Shown here: one piece after another, positions 1 to 6,696 of the stretch
Position numbering within the stretch: position 1 is the first letter of the stretch
How the letters are laid out: every line of letters starts with the position of its first letter
Source: CAYNFH01 sp964396385
GTDB lineage: Bacteria; Armatimonadota; Chthonomonadetes; Chthonomonadales; CAJBBX01
DNA: 8,576 nucleotides
Assembly: GCA_964396385.1 (NCBI GenBank)
Contig: CAYNFH010000256.1
Coordinates: forward strand, 1 to 8,576
Direction: 5' to 3'
The notes under the pieces: model-generated
The model's database searches: none
The model's input: only the letters and a program-made list of their open reading frames with translations
Told to the model about the DNA's origin: nothing
Translations under genes and position numbers: made by a program

Positions 1-316
1 CGGTCAATCCGTCGGTCTTCAGGGAGATCTCGCGTCCGAGGCCTGAGACGCGAGTGAACGGAATCCCACGCTCAAGGGCGAGAGGCTCCATACTGCCTTC
101 GGCCGGCCCAACGTGGCCGGTTACCAGCGCCGAGCTGAACTCCGGCTCTTTGAGCCTCTCGGAGAGGTAGATGGCCTGGTACGATGGTCCGCCGATGTTC
201 AGCCGCGTGATAATCCGCATGATACGGATGGGCCGGCCGGCTGCCCCCGGGTTTCCGTATAGCTTCGGCGACTCGCGGAGATCTAGCGCGGAAACTCCTG
301 GATGGCGGTCTCTCAC
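1..316 (-). CDS. GT4 family glycosyltransferase, N-terminal part (runs off left edge)
   Basis: The reading frame is open to the window edge and gives the N-terminal domain of a retaining GT-B glycosyltransferase, which would transfer a sugar from a nucleotide donor to a growing glycan at the inner face of the membrane. The visible signature is RIITRLNIGGPSYQ, followed by LVTGHVGPAEGSME and GLGREISLKTD, a pattern typical of GT4 enzymes that begin with a donor-independent glycine-rich loop. The donor-binding C-terminal half lies outside the window. The start is uncertain. ATG at 220 has no ribosome site, and family members usually carry a few residues before the RIITRLNIGG core (here RPIRIM). 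GTG at 316 lies in frame with no stop between, 12 bases after the asnB stop, with a weak AGGG near that stop. I prefer GTG 316. The gene is probably co-transcribed with asnB. The family call is secure; the acceptor and donor are unknown. Confidence 0.85.
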   Translation of the reverse strand, partial: MRDRHPGVSALDLRESPKLYGNPGAAGRPIRIMRIITRLNIGGPSYQAIYLSERLKEPEFSSALVTGHVGPAEGSMEPLALERGIPFTRVSGLGREISLKTDGLT

Positions 317-328
317 AGTAGCTGCGCC

Positions 329-2278
329 CTAGGATCCAACCGTGGCGGGCTCGCGCGATGGAGAATCAACGCCGGCCCGGACGGGCGTATCCACAAGCTC
401 CCTATGCCAGAGTTCGAGCATGAGGAGGTTCCAGAGAGCCGCGGTGTGATCACATCTCTCGGATTCGTGCTCCTCCACCAGCCGCTGGAGCTCGCCCGGC
501 ACAAAGTAGCCTCGCTGCCGCGCCGCGCCGGAAAGCAGGTTGTCCCTCAGGAACTCCCGCATCGGTCCCCGGAACCACTGTCCCACGGGGACGCCGAACC
601 CCATTTTCCGGCGGTTCACGTTTTCCGAAGGCAGCAGATCCTCAAATGCCCGGGTGAGGATCCACTTCGAGCGCTTGCCGCGGAGCTTCATCGACGACGG
701 CAGCCGTGCGGCAAGCTCCATGACCTCGTGGTCCAGGAAGGGAGAGCGCGCCTCGAGGCTGTTCGCCATGCTCGTAATGTCCACCTTGACGAGCAGGTCG
801 AACGGCAGATAGGAGGCGATGTCTACCGCCATGGCCGCGTCCACCGGATCCAGCCCGGCGGTCCTGTGGAACAGCTCTCCGAGCCACTCCGATGCCCGGT
901 GCACTCCAATGGCGCGGTTCATTGAAGCTGTATAGAGCGCACCCTTCACGCCGTCACTGAGGTACCCCATCCAGCGCCCATATCGCTCCGATACGGGCTG
1001 CGACGCGACCGCCATGAACCGGCGAACGGACCGAAGGCGGCTGCGGGGGTTCTTCGAGTCCGGAACGATCCGCGAAACTACTCCGGCAGCCAACCGGCTC
1101 CCGGGCACCCTACCCATGGTGTCCGCGATACGATTTCCGAGGTATCGCTCGTAACCGGCAAAGCTCTCGTCGCCTCCATCGCCGTTAAGCGCCACAGTAA
1201 CGTGCTGCCGGGTCATCTGCGATACGTAGAACGTAGGAACGGCGCTGGAGTCGGCATACGGCTCGCCGAAGTGACGGACGAGGGTGGGAAGCACGGCCAG
1301 CGCGTCCGGCCGCACGATCAACTCGTGGTGGTCCGTCCGCCATCGCTCCGCGATGCGACGGGCGTGGTCCAGCTCATTGAAAACGGCTTCGTCGAAACCG
1401 ATGGAGAAGGTCTTTACAGGGGAGCTGCTCAATCCCGCCATGAGGCCGACCACAATGCTGGAGTCGATGCCGCCGGACAGGAAAGCACCGAGCGGAACGT
1501 CGCTGATCATCCGAAGACGGACCGCCTCCGTCATCTTCTCGCGGATGGCCTCCACGGCCTCCGGCTCGCTCAGGCCCAGCTTTGGGGAGTAGGTCAGCGA
1601 CCAGTACCTCTCCTCGCCTGTTACGTGGCCGTCAGTCCGCACGTCCACAGTCATCCAGTGGGCCGGCGGGAGTTTCTTGATAGAGCGGAAGCCTGTCAAG
1701 GGTGCCGGGATGTATCCCCAGGAAAGGTAAGAGTCGATCGCCGGGAGGTCCGGCTCACGGGAGACCTCCGGACAGGCGAGAAGGCCCTGGAGCTCGGAGG
1801 CGAACAGGAGCCGATCCCCCGCCCAGGTGTAGAACAGCGGCTTCTTTCCCACCCGATCCCGCGCCAGGAAGAGCTTCCGGTTGCGCTGATCGTAGATGGC
1901 GAACGCGAACATGCCCCGGAGGCGGCGGACGCAGTTCGTGCCCCACTGCTCATAGCCGTGCACCAGGACCTCGGTGTCGGTACCCGTCCGGAATTGGTGG
2001 CCGGCCCTCTTGAGCTCTGCTCGGAGCTCCTGGAAGTTGTAGATCTCGCCGTTGAAGACGGTCCAGATGGTCCCGTCCTCGTTGCAGAGGGGCTGGCGGC
2101 CTGCTTCGGAGAGATCGATGATGGAGAGGCGGCGGTGAGCTAATGAGCAGATACCGTCCGACCAGCTCCCCTCCGCGTCCGGTCCCCTGTGCCGCAGCGA
2201 ATCCGCCATGCGGAGAGTCGCGCTGGTTTCAAGTTCCGCGCCAGGACGGGTGCGCAGGGCGCCGGCTATGCCGCACAC
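329..2278 (-). CDS. asnB: Asparagine synthase-type glutamine amidotransferase (AsnB family), probably glycan-associated
   Basis: The 649-residue protein has the two-domain AsnB layout. The N-terminal class II glutaminase begins MCGIAG, with Cys2 as nucleophile after Met removal, then RHRGPD (30-34), RLSIIDLS (50-57), NGEIYN (76-81) and GTDTEV (99-104). The C-terminal ATP-pyrophosphatase synthetase domain has the P-loop SGGIDSS (268-274) and NGDGGDE (365-371). It would use glutamine and ATP to convert a carboxylate to an amide. True asparagine synthetases and sugar-carboxylate amidotransferases share this fold. The flanking glycosyltransferases and epimerase favour a role in amidating an acidic sugar of a surface polymer, but that is inference. 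The start codon is GTG (2276-2278), fixed by the obligatory MCGIAG, with GGAAAGG at 2290-2296 as ribosome site, 11 bases away. A separate promoter probably lies near 2410-2418. Length is normal for the family and all key motifs are intact. Confidence 0.95.
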   Translation of the reverse strand: MCGIAGALRTRPGAELETSATLRMADSLRHRGPDAEGSWSDGICSLAHRRLSIIDLSEAGRQPLCNEDGTIWTVFNGEIYNFQELRAELKRAGHQFRTGTDTEVLVHGYEQWGTNCVRRLRGMFAFAIYDQRNRKLFLARDRVGKKPLFYTWAGDRLLFASELQGLLACPEVSREPDLPAIDSYLSWGYIPAPLTGFRSIKKLPPAHWMTVDVRTDGHVTGEERYWSLTYSPKLGLSEPEAVEAIREKMTEAVRLRMISDVPLGAFLSGGIDSSIVVGLMAGLSSSPVKTFSIGFDEAVFNELDHARRIAERWRTDHHELIVRPDALAVLPTLVRHFGEPYADSSAVPTFYVSQMTRQHVTVALNGDGGDESFAGYERYLGNRIADTMGRVPGSRLAAGVVSRIVPDSKNPRSRLRSVRRFMAVASQPVSERYGRWMGYLSDGVKGALYTASMNRAIGVHRASEWLGELFHRTAGLDPVDAAMAVDIASYLPFDLLVKVDITSMANSLEARSPFLDHEVMELAARLPSSMKLRGKRSKWILTRAFEDLLPSENVNRRKMGFGVPVGQWFRGPMREFLRDNLLSGAARQRGYFVPGELQRLVEEHESERCDHTAALWNLLMLELWHRELVDTPVRAGVDSPSREPATVGS

Positions 2279-2289
2279 GTGTGGTACTG

Positions 2290-2296
2290 CCTTTCC
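2290..2296 (-). promoter_or_regulatory. Ribosome binding site of asnB
   Basis: GGAAAGG on the minus strand lies 11 bases before the GTG start at 2278. It supports this GTG, which the N-terminal catalytic cysteine already requires. Confidence 0.5.
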
Positions 2297-2409
2297 ACGT
2301 AGTGATTGCTTCCGTTATTAGGGTGGGCGGAGGTATTTGGGGCTGCGGGCTGGAGAGGAATGCGCGCGAACCGTAGTGGATGCGTGCGCCGTCCGTGCCG
2401 CGCCTTCCT

Positions 2410-2418
2410 AGTATAGCA
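2410..2418 (-). promoter_or_regulatory. Extended -10 promoter for asnB and the downstream glycosyltransferase
   Basis: The minus strand reads TGCTATACT, matching the extended -10 pattern TGnTATAAT with a single change. No good -35 is seen at 15-19 bases upstream, as is common for extended -10 promoters. The implied transcription start is near 2403, giving a leader of about 125 bases before asnB. It sits in the only sizeable gap between the epimerase and asnB, and it resembles the promoter at 4754-4762 (both have CCTGT just upstream of GCTATA). This is a sequence match only; no start site has been measured. Confidence 0.5.
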
Positions 2419-2463
2419 CAGGACACCCGGCAATTCTTCGGGGAACGGCCGGTACTTGAACCG

Positions 2464-3585
2464 TCACCGCACGAGCGAGCGGGCCTCCAACTCCGCGGCG
2501 GCCTGGGCGGCTCGGTCGCTGGCTTCCTGCCGCCGCACCCACTCCAGCAGCTCCGGTACACCCTGGTCCAGAGACACCTTCGGCTCATAGCCCAGCAGGT
2601 CCCGGGCGCGCGATATGTCCGCGACGCAGTGACGGATATCCCCTTCCCGGTACTTGGCCACGATCTCCGGCGCGAGGTTCTTTCCCAAGCCCTGGCTCAG
2701 CAGCTCCGCCACCCGCCTGACGGAAGTTGCGCGGCCCGTCCCTATGTTAATGGCGTGGAAGTTGGCGCGGTCGGAGTCCAGCGCCTTCACGTTCGCCTGG
2801 ACGATGTCGCTTACGTGGACGAAGTCCCGGGTCTGCTCACCGTCTTCGTAGATGATGGGCCGCTGGTCGTTCAGCAGGCGACTGGAGAAGATGGCGCAGA
2901 CCCCGGTGTACGGGTTGGAGAGGGCCTGGCGAGGGCCGTACACGTTGAAGTAGCGTAGGGCGACGGTGGGAATGTTGTAAGCGCGGCCGACTACCAGGCA
3001 GAACTGTTCCTGGTCCTGCTTGGTGACCGCGTACACCGAAGTGGGAAACAGCGGCTTCTCCTCGCGGGTAGGGATGGGCGTGAGCGGCCGGCCGCACTTT
3101 GGGCAGCGCACCTCCCACTCGCGGCTTTCAAGTTGGCTTACCGGCCGGAGCTGGGGATGCACCTCGCCGCATTCGGGGCACGAGTAAGCGCCTTCTCCGT
3201 AGATGGACATTGACGAGGCCACGATGAGCTTACGGATTGAATCCTTGCGGGCAGCGATCAGCTCCAGCAACGCCGCGGTACCAAGATCGTTCGCGCGCAC
3301 GTAGCGCTGGATCTCGTACATGGACTGGCCAACGCCCACCTCCGCCGCTTCGTGGTAGACAACCTCGATCCCGTCCAGAGCCCGCGACAGCGCCTCGGTG
3401 TCGCACACGTCCGCTCGGGCAAACTCAGCAGCGGGGTTCAGGTACCTGGGCGTATCGGTCTGGTGCACCTGAGGGACCATCGAGTCGAGCACCCGAACGC
3501 GATGGCCGCGCTGAACCAGCGCGTCCGCCAGGTGAGAGCCGATGAACCCTGCTCCTCCCGTCACCAAGATTCTGTAGGATGCCAT
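2464..3585 (-). CDS. NAD-dependent sugar epimerase/dehydratase (extended SDR) with four-cysteine insertion
   Basis: The 373-residue protein is an extended short-chain dehydrogenase acting on a nucleotide sugar. The Rossmann loop is GGAGFIGSH (10-18), Asp34 after the second strand suits NAD, SSMSIYG (124-130) supplies the active-site serine region and YAVTK (185-189) is the catalytic YxxxK. RYFNVYGPRQ (211-220) and RDFVHVSD (253-260) are typical of UDP- or dTDP-sugar epimerases. Between the serine and the tyrosine is an insertion with CPEC (136-139) and CPKC (161-164), a likely zinc ribbon. From memory, a cysteine-containing insert after YGEG occurs in a subgroup that includes dTDP-L-rhamnose 4-epimerases, so that is one candidate reaction; the substrate is not proven. 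The gene starts at ATG, 18 bases after the preceding glycosyltransferase stop, with AAGGGG at 3596-3601 as ribosome site, so the two are co-transcribed. The alanine- and glutamate-rich tail (about 350-373) looks like a simple helix. Confidence 0.93.
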   Translation of the reverse strand: MASYRILVTGGAGFIGSHLADALVQRGHRVRVLDSMVPQVHQTDTPRYLNPAAEFARADVCDTEALSRALDGIEVVYHEAAEVGVGQSMYEIQRYVRANDLGTAALLELIAARKDSIRKLIVASSMSIYGEGAYSCPECGEVHPQLRPVSQLESREWEVRCPKCGRPLTPIPTREEKPLFPTSVYAVTKQDQEQFCLVVGRAYNIPTVALRYFNVYGPRQALSNPYTGVCAIFSSRLLNDQRPIIYEDGEQTRDFVHVSDIVQANVKALDSDRANFHAINIGTGRATSVRRVAELLSQGLGKNLAPEIVAKYREGDIRHCVADISRARDLLGYEPKVSLDQGVPELLEWVRRQEASDRAAQAAAELEARSLVR

Positions 3586-3603
3586 GCTCTCTTCGCCCCT
3601 TCC

Positions 3604-4722
3604 TCAGCGCGCCTGAGCCGGCTCTAGTGCAGCCTCTCTGTTCCCCTTAGCGCCGCAGACCGACTGGAACACGCGGAATACTCTTGGGGCCTGCGCCTCG
3701 GCCGAGTACTCGCGCTCCACCGTCTCCCGGCCCGCCTGGCCCAGCTCGCGCCGCATCCGAGCGGACCGGATGAGCTGCCGCAAGCAGTCCACCCACTCGT
3801 CCTCATTGGCCGCGAGGAGCCCGTTATGCCCGTGCTGGATGATGTCAGTATTCACACCCACCGGCGAACAGACTGTTGGGATGGCAAGCGCCATGTACTG
3901 GAGCGCCTTGAGCCCGCACTTGCCCTTGCTCCACACGTCGTCCGGGAGCGGCATGATGCCGATATCGATTGCGCTCAGGTCCTGGATCTCCGTCTCTGAC
4001 CGCCACGGCATCGCCTCGACCTCCAGCCCCTCCAGGCTATACTGCGGCGTCCCGATGACTCGCAGCCGGAACCGCTCCGTCTGCGCGATCAGCGACAGTA
4101 CGGGCCGGACCGTATCCAGGTGCTGCACCGTGCTGAAGCTCCCGCTCCACCCGATGGTGGGTAGGCTCTCATCCTGCTTGCCGGACGGCGGTAAGTACCT
4201 GGTTGTATCGATAGTGGTGGGCACGATCGTAACGCGGTCGTTCACCTGCCCCGCGTAGTCGGCAAGGAATGGGTTTCCCGCCATGACGTGGGCGGACCAA
4301 CGGCAGATGCTCTTTGTCTTTCCCGGCGACTTCAAGAGGCTGAGATGACCATTCGTGGGGCTCTTGTACGGGACGAAGACGGCGTCGTCGAAGTCAAAGA
4401 CCATCGGAACGCCTGAGCGCCGCACCAGCCACTCGAATGCGGGCGGACCGAAGAGAGCGGCTTCCCGAAACACGTAGACCGCATCGTACCGCTTGACGCG
4501 GCGAAGTAGCGCGGCCCTGCGGCGCATCGCGGCGGCTAAGAGCGAGAGCTTACGCCGGGTTGCGCCGGGCTTGTGGAGCAGTGTATGCAGCTCCTTGCAT
4601 TCGAACGGCTGGAAATCTATCTCTACTCCTTCGGCACGGAGGAGCGGCTCCCACTGCTCGATGCGGAACCGCTGGCCGGGGGTGGTGTCGTAGACGGCGG
4701 GGACGAGGGCTAAGACGCGCAT
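3604..4722 (-). CDS. GT4-type glycosyltransferase
   Basis: The 372-residue protein fits a complete GT-B fold glycosyltransferase, about the usual family length. The N-terminal domain begins MRVLALVP with TPGQRFRIEQW (14-24), and FDFDDAVF (109-116) is a characteristic segment of this subgroup. The C-terminal donor domain starts around GWSGS (191-195) and contains KGKCGLKALQYMALAIPTV (266-284), the place where classical GT4 enzymes carry the EX7E motif. Here glycine and glutamine stand in for both glutamates, which to my knowledge is normal for the GKCGxKxLQYMA subgroup, so I do not read it as inactivation. There is no signal peptide or membrane segment, so it is probably a cytoplasmic or membrane-associated enzyme of surface-polysaccharide assembly. 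The ATG start is well supported, with GAGG at 4727-4730 and GGAG at 4732-4735, and a strong promoter at 4754-4762. It heads the unit that continues into the epimerase. Donor and acceptor are unknown. Confidence 0.92.
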   Translation of the reverse strand: MRVLALVPAVYDTTPGQRFRIEQWEPLLRAEGVEIDFQPFECKELHTLLHKPGATRRKLSLLAAAMRRRAALLRRVKRYDAVYVFREAALFGPPAFEWLVRRSGVPMVFDFDDAVFVPYKSPTNGHLSLLKSPGKTKSICRWSAHVMAGNPFLADYAGQVNDRVTIVPTTIDTTRYLPPSGKQDESLPTIGWSGSFSTVQHLDTVRPVLSLIAQTERFRLRVIGTPQYSLEGLEVEAMPWRSETEIQDLSAIDIGIMPLPDDVWSKGKCGLKALQYMALAIPTVCSPVGVNTDIIQHGHNGLLAANEDEWVDCLRQLIRSARMRRELGQAGRETVEREYSAEAQAPRVFRVFQSVCGAKGNREAALEPAQAR

Positions 4723-4753
4723 GGTACCTCACTCCGGTGATTAGGGCATCCCA

Positions 4754-4762
4754 ATTATAGCA
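4754..4762 (-). promoter_or_regulatory. Extended -10 promoter of the glycosyltransferase-epimerase unit
   Basis: The minus strand reads TGCTATAAT, a perfect extended -10 element. No clear TTGACA-like box lies 15-19 bases upstream. The implied transcription start near 4747 gives a leader of about 25 bases to the ATG at 4722, which contains the ribosome site. Together with the hairpin at 4824-4843 it separates the glycan block from the metabolic operon. Confidence 0.65.
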
Positions 4763-4823
4763 GACAGGGCTATGCACATCGGCACTTCCCCCGGCGACTG
4801 ATGTCGCGGGCAACCAGTACGTG

Positions 4824-4843
4824 GAGTCCCCCTACGGGGACTC
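4824..4843. repeat. Perfect inverted repeat (hairpin), possible transcription end after the GNAT gene
   Basis: GAGTCCCC (4824-4831) and GGGGACTC (4836-4843) are exact reverse complements around a 4-base loop. The repeat starts about 57 bases after the GNAT stop and lies upstream of the promoter at 4754. Neither strand has a run of T after it, so it is not a classical intrinsic terminator. It could act in Rho-dependent ending, in protecting the mRNA 3' end, or as a protein site. Confidence 0.5.
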
Positions 4844-4899
4844 TGGAAAGTACGAAGAACCTGCCTGGGGCGCTCCCAAGCCGGCCATGGTGAATGGGT

Positions 4900-5370
4900 T
4901 CAAAGCCGCTCCATGGCGTCCGGCAGCAGACGGAAGTACTTCCATTCGGATAGCTCCCGCGCGCCGATCTGCTCGTAGAACCCGAGAGCCAGCGAGTTCC
5001 AGTCAAGGCATGCCCACTCCATCCGGCCGCACTCACGGCGAAGCCCGTCTTTCGCCAGGGCGGTGAAGAGGGCGCGGCCGATGCCGCGGCCACGCTGGTC
5101 CGGGAGCACGAAGACGTCCTCCACGTAGAGCGTGGGTTGGGCAAGGAAGGTGGAGTAGGTTTCGAAGGCGAGGGCGTAGCCCACCGGGCGGCCGTCCAGC
5201 TCGGCAAGCCATGCTTCGTAGCGGGGGCGGTCGCCCCATCCGTCCCGGAGGAGCCTGGCCCGCGCCTCGTCGTCCGGCGGCTCCAGCTTCTCGTAGTGCG
5301 CGAGCGCGACGATCAGGTTGAGCACCGCTTCGGCGTCTTTGCGCTCCGCGCGCCGGATCGTGACGTCCAA
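4900..5370 (-). CDS. GNAT N-acetyltransferase, SSAT/thialysine acetyltransferase-like
   Basis: The 156-residue protein is a single GNAT domain that moves acetyl from acetyl-CoA to an amine. It opens with IRRAERKDAEAVLNLI, then ALAHYEK (22-28). Strand LYVEDVFV (81-88) leads into the acetyl-CoA pyrophosphate loop QRGRGIG (92-98), followed by LDWN (122-125) and FYEQIGA (131-137). The ALAHYEK, YVEDVFV, LDWN and EW elements resemble spermidine/spermine and thialysine acetyltransferases, so a polyamine or lysine-analogue substrate is plausible but not shown. The start is TTG (5368-5370), directly after the TAG stop (5371-5373) of the LarA-like gene in the same frame. No start further upstream is possible, and no ATG or GTG lies close enough downstream to keep the first strand. 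Translation therefore probably depends on re-initiation after the upstream gene. It is the last gene of the metabolic operon. Confidence 0.9.
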   Translation of the reverse strand: MDVTIRRAERKDAEAVLNLIVALAHYEKLEPPDDEARARLLRDGWGDRPRYEAWLAELDGRPVGYALAFETYSTFLAQPTLYVEDVFVLPDQRGRGIGRALFTALAKDGLRRECGRMEWACLDWNSLALGFYEQIGARELSEWKYFRLLPDAMERL

Positions 5371-6681
5371 CTAAGCGCGCCCGCCCAATTCCAGCGGCTG
5401 GCGCAGATTCAGCGGATGTGGCTCCGCATCTAGCTCCAGGCCATCGCGGCCGGACACCTCCGCGCGCAGAGCCGCGGAGACCTCAAACGCCTCCAGGTGC
5501 TCCGTATCCCGGATGTGGACCAGCCGCACCTTCTCCAGGTCGCCCTGACCGCAGAGCGCCATGGCCGACTTTACGCACTGCTCCGCGTCTTCCAGGATGA
5601 TGGGCAGCCGTCCGCGCTCCACTCCGCCCTCGCCGCTGGTGCGGTGATTGATAAAGGTGGCCGCAAAGTTCATCCGCTCGATAAGGCGGCGCGTCGTCAT
5701 GTCGGCCAGCCCTAATCCGGCGGCGTTGCCGTGGGAGGGCTCCGTAAGGTCCAGCACGCAGACAATCCGCGTGTGAGGACCGTCCCACTCCTCCTCACGA
5801 ATGGAGGGCATGCGCGCCCGACCCAGGACGTGCGTGTCCATACCTGATCCGCTGATGTCTTTACCCATAAGGTCCACGACGAGTACGTCGATCTCGTCGA
5901 ACGGCAGCTTTGGAGAGAGTTCTCGCGAGCGCTTCAGGAGCTGCTGCTCCGGCTCCTTCGTGAAGTCGGCGGCGCAGAGCGCGTGGATCTCCGCCGTTCT
6001 CCCATACGGATTCTCTATGAGCGCCAGGCCGCCAACGATATTGGTGCGCCCCACCAGGACCCGGGCCACCGCCGGCATGATGCTTCGAAGCCCGTCGGCA
6101 CCGTACCGGTGGATAGTGCTCGCGCCCTTCTGCTTTCCGAGGCCGATAGCGCACATTTTGGAAGGACCGCTCTCGATATCCGCCATAAAGTCCGTGTGAG
6201 GCTTCACCCGGTTGACCACCAGCACTGCGTCCGCTCCAAGAGCGTTGCAGTCGAAGTAGACGGGATAGCCGTTCTCCAGCGCGCCGACCTGGCCCACTTC
6301 CATGGTCGCCCGGATCGGCGCTCCGACAGCCTCCTCCGTGATGCCGTACCCACGGAGCATGGCGGTCTGCCCCTCGGCCGTCGCGCCGCCATGGCTGCCC
6401 ATAGCCGGAACGATGAACGGCTGGCATCCGCGCCGCTTGAGCTCCTGGATTACCGTGCGGACTACGACGACCAGGTTATCAATCCCGCGGCTGCCGACGC
6501 CGACCGCCACGGAGGCGCCTGGAGCGATCCGCCTGTCTTCCAGCAGCGGCTTTAGCGCCACGACCGTCGCGGCCTCCAGGTTGCCGACGGTCGGAGCCTC
6601 CGCATTCTGCCGGACGGTCCAGACTTCCGGAAGCGGAGTTTCCGGCGACGCGAACCAGGAAGTATCAATGTCTAGCTTCAA
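5371..6681 (-). CDS. LarA-like protein (nickel-pincer-dependent hydroxyacid racemase/epimerase superfamily)
   Basis: This protein of about 436 residues belongs to the lactate racemase superfamily, whose studied members invert the hydroxyl carbon of 2-hydroxyacids using a nickel-pincer nucleotide. Numbering from TTG 6681, it has GVGSRGIDN (61-69), PAMGSHGGAT (92-101, His97), VNRVKPHTDF (156-165, His162), SGPSKM (171-176, Lys175) and STIHRYG (188-194, His191). These match in order the His108, His174, Lys184 and His200 ligands of Lactobacillus LarA. The Lys-to-His spacing of 16 is identical; the His-to-Lys spacing is 13 rather than 10. The substrate is unknown, and it could have a non-lactate role. 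The LarB, LarC and LarE cofactor enzymes are not in this window. Two TTG starts are possible. TTG 6681 has GGAG seven bases before it, whereas TTG 6687 leaves one base, so I prefer 6681. The gene follows the aldo/keto reductase by 15 bases and abuts the GNAT gene. Confidence 0.88.
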   Translation of the reverse strand: MKLDIDTSWFASPETPLPEVWTVRQNAEAPTVGNLEAATVVALKPLLEDRRIAPGASVAVGVGSRGIDNLVVVVRTVIQELKRRGCQPFIVPAMGSHGGATAEGQTAMLRGYGITEEAVGAPIRATMEVGQVGALENGYPVYFDCNALGADAVLVVNRVKPHTDFMADIESGPSKMCAIGLGKQKGASTIHRYGADGLRSIMPAVARVLVGRTNIVGGLALIENPYGRTAEIHALCAADFTKEPEQQLLKRSRELSPKLPFDEIDVLVVDLMGKDISGSGMDTHVLGRARMPSIREEEWDGPHTRIVCVLDLTEPSHGNAAGLGLADMTTRRLIERMNFAATFINHRTSGEGGVERGRLPIILEDAEQCVKSAMALCGQGDLEKVRLVHIRDTEHLEAFEVSAALRAEVSGRDGLELDAEPHPLNLRQPLELGGRA

Positions 6682-6688
6682 AGTCAAA

Positions 6689-6692
6689 CTCC
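6689..6692 (-). promoter_or_regulatory. Ribosome binding site that decides the start of the LarA-like gene
   Basis: GGAG on the minus strand lies seven bases before TTG 6681 and one base before TTG 6687. The spacing favours 6681, giving an N-terminus of MKLDIDTSWF. Confidence 0.55.
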
Positions 6693-6696
6693 AGCG

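Noticed and set aside
1202..2143. Long plus-strand open frame opposite asnB (313 codons)
   Set aside because: It is antisense to a clear AsnB with all motifs intact; its translation shows no recognisable domain. GC-rich genes often leave open antisense frames.
2427..2452. Possible terminator after the epimerase (CCGGC and GCCGG pair)
   Set aside because: The stem is only 5 bp with a 16-base loop and no T run; too weak to call.
2380..2958. Plus-strand open frame opposite the epimerase (192 codons)
   Set aside because: It overlaps a well-supported gene and has no family motif or ribosome site.
3604..4722. Glycosyltransferase suspected inactive because the EX7E glutamates are replaced
   Set aside because: The GKCGxKxLQYMA form is, to my knowledge, the normal version in this subgroup, and the rest of the fold is intact.
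5983..6555. Plus-strand open frame opposite the LarA-like gene (190 codons)
   Set aside because: Shadow frame; the minus-strand protein carries the conserved ligand residues.
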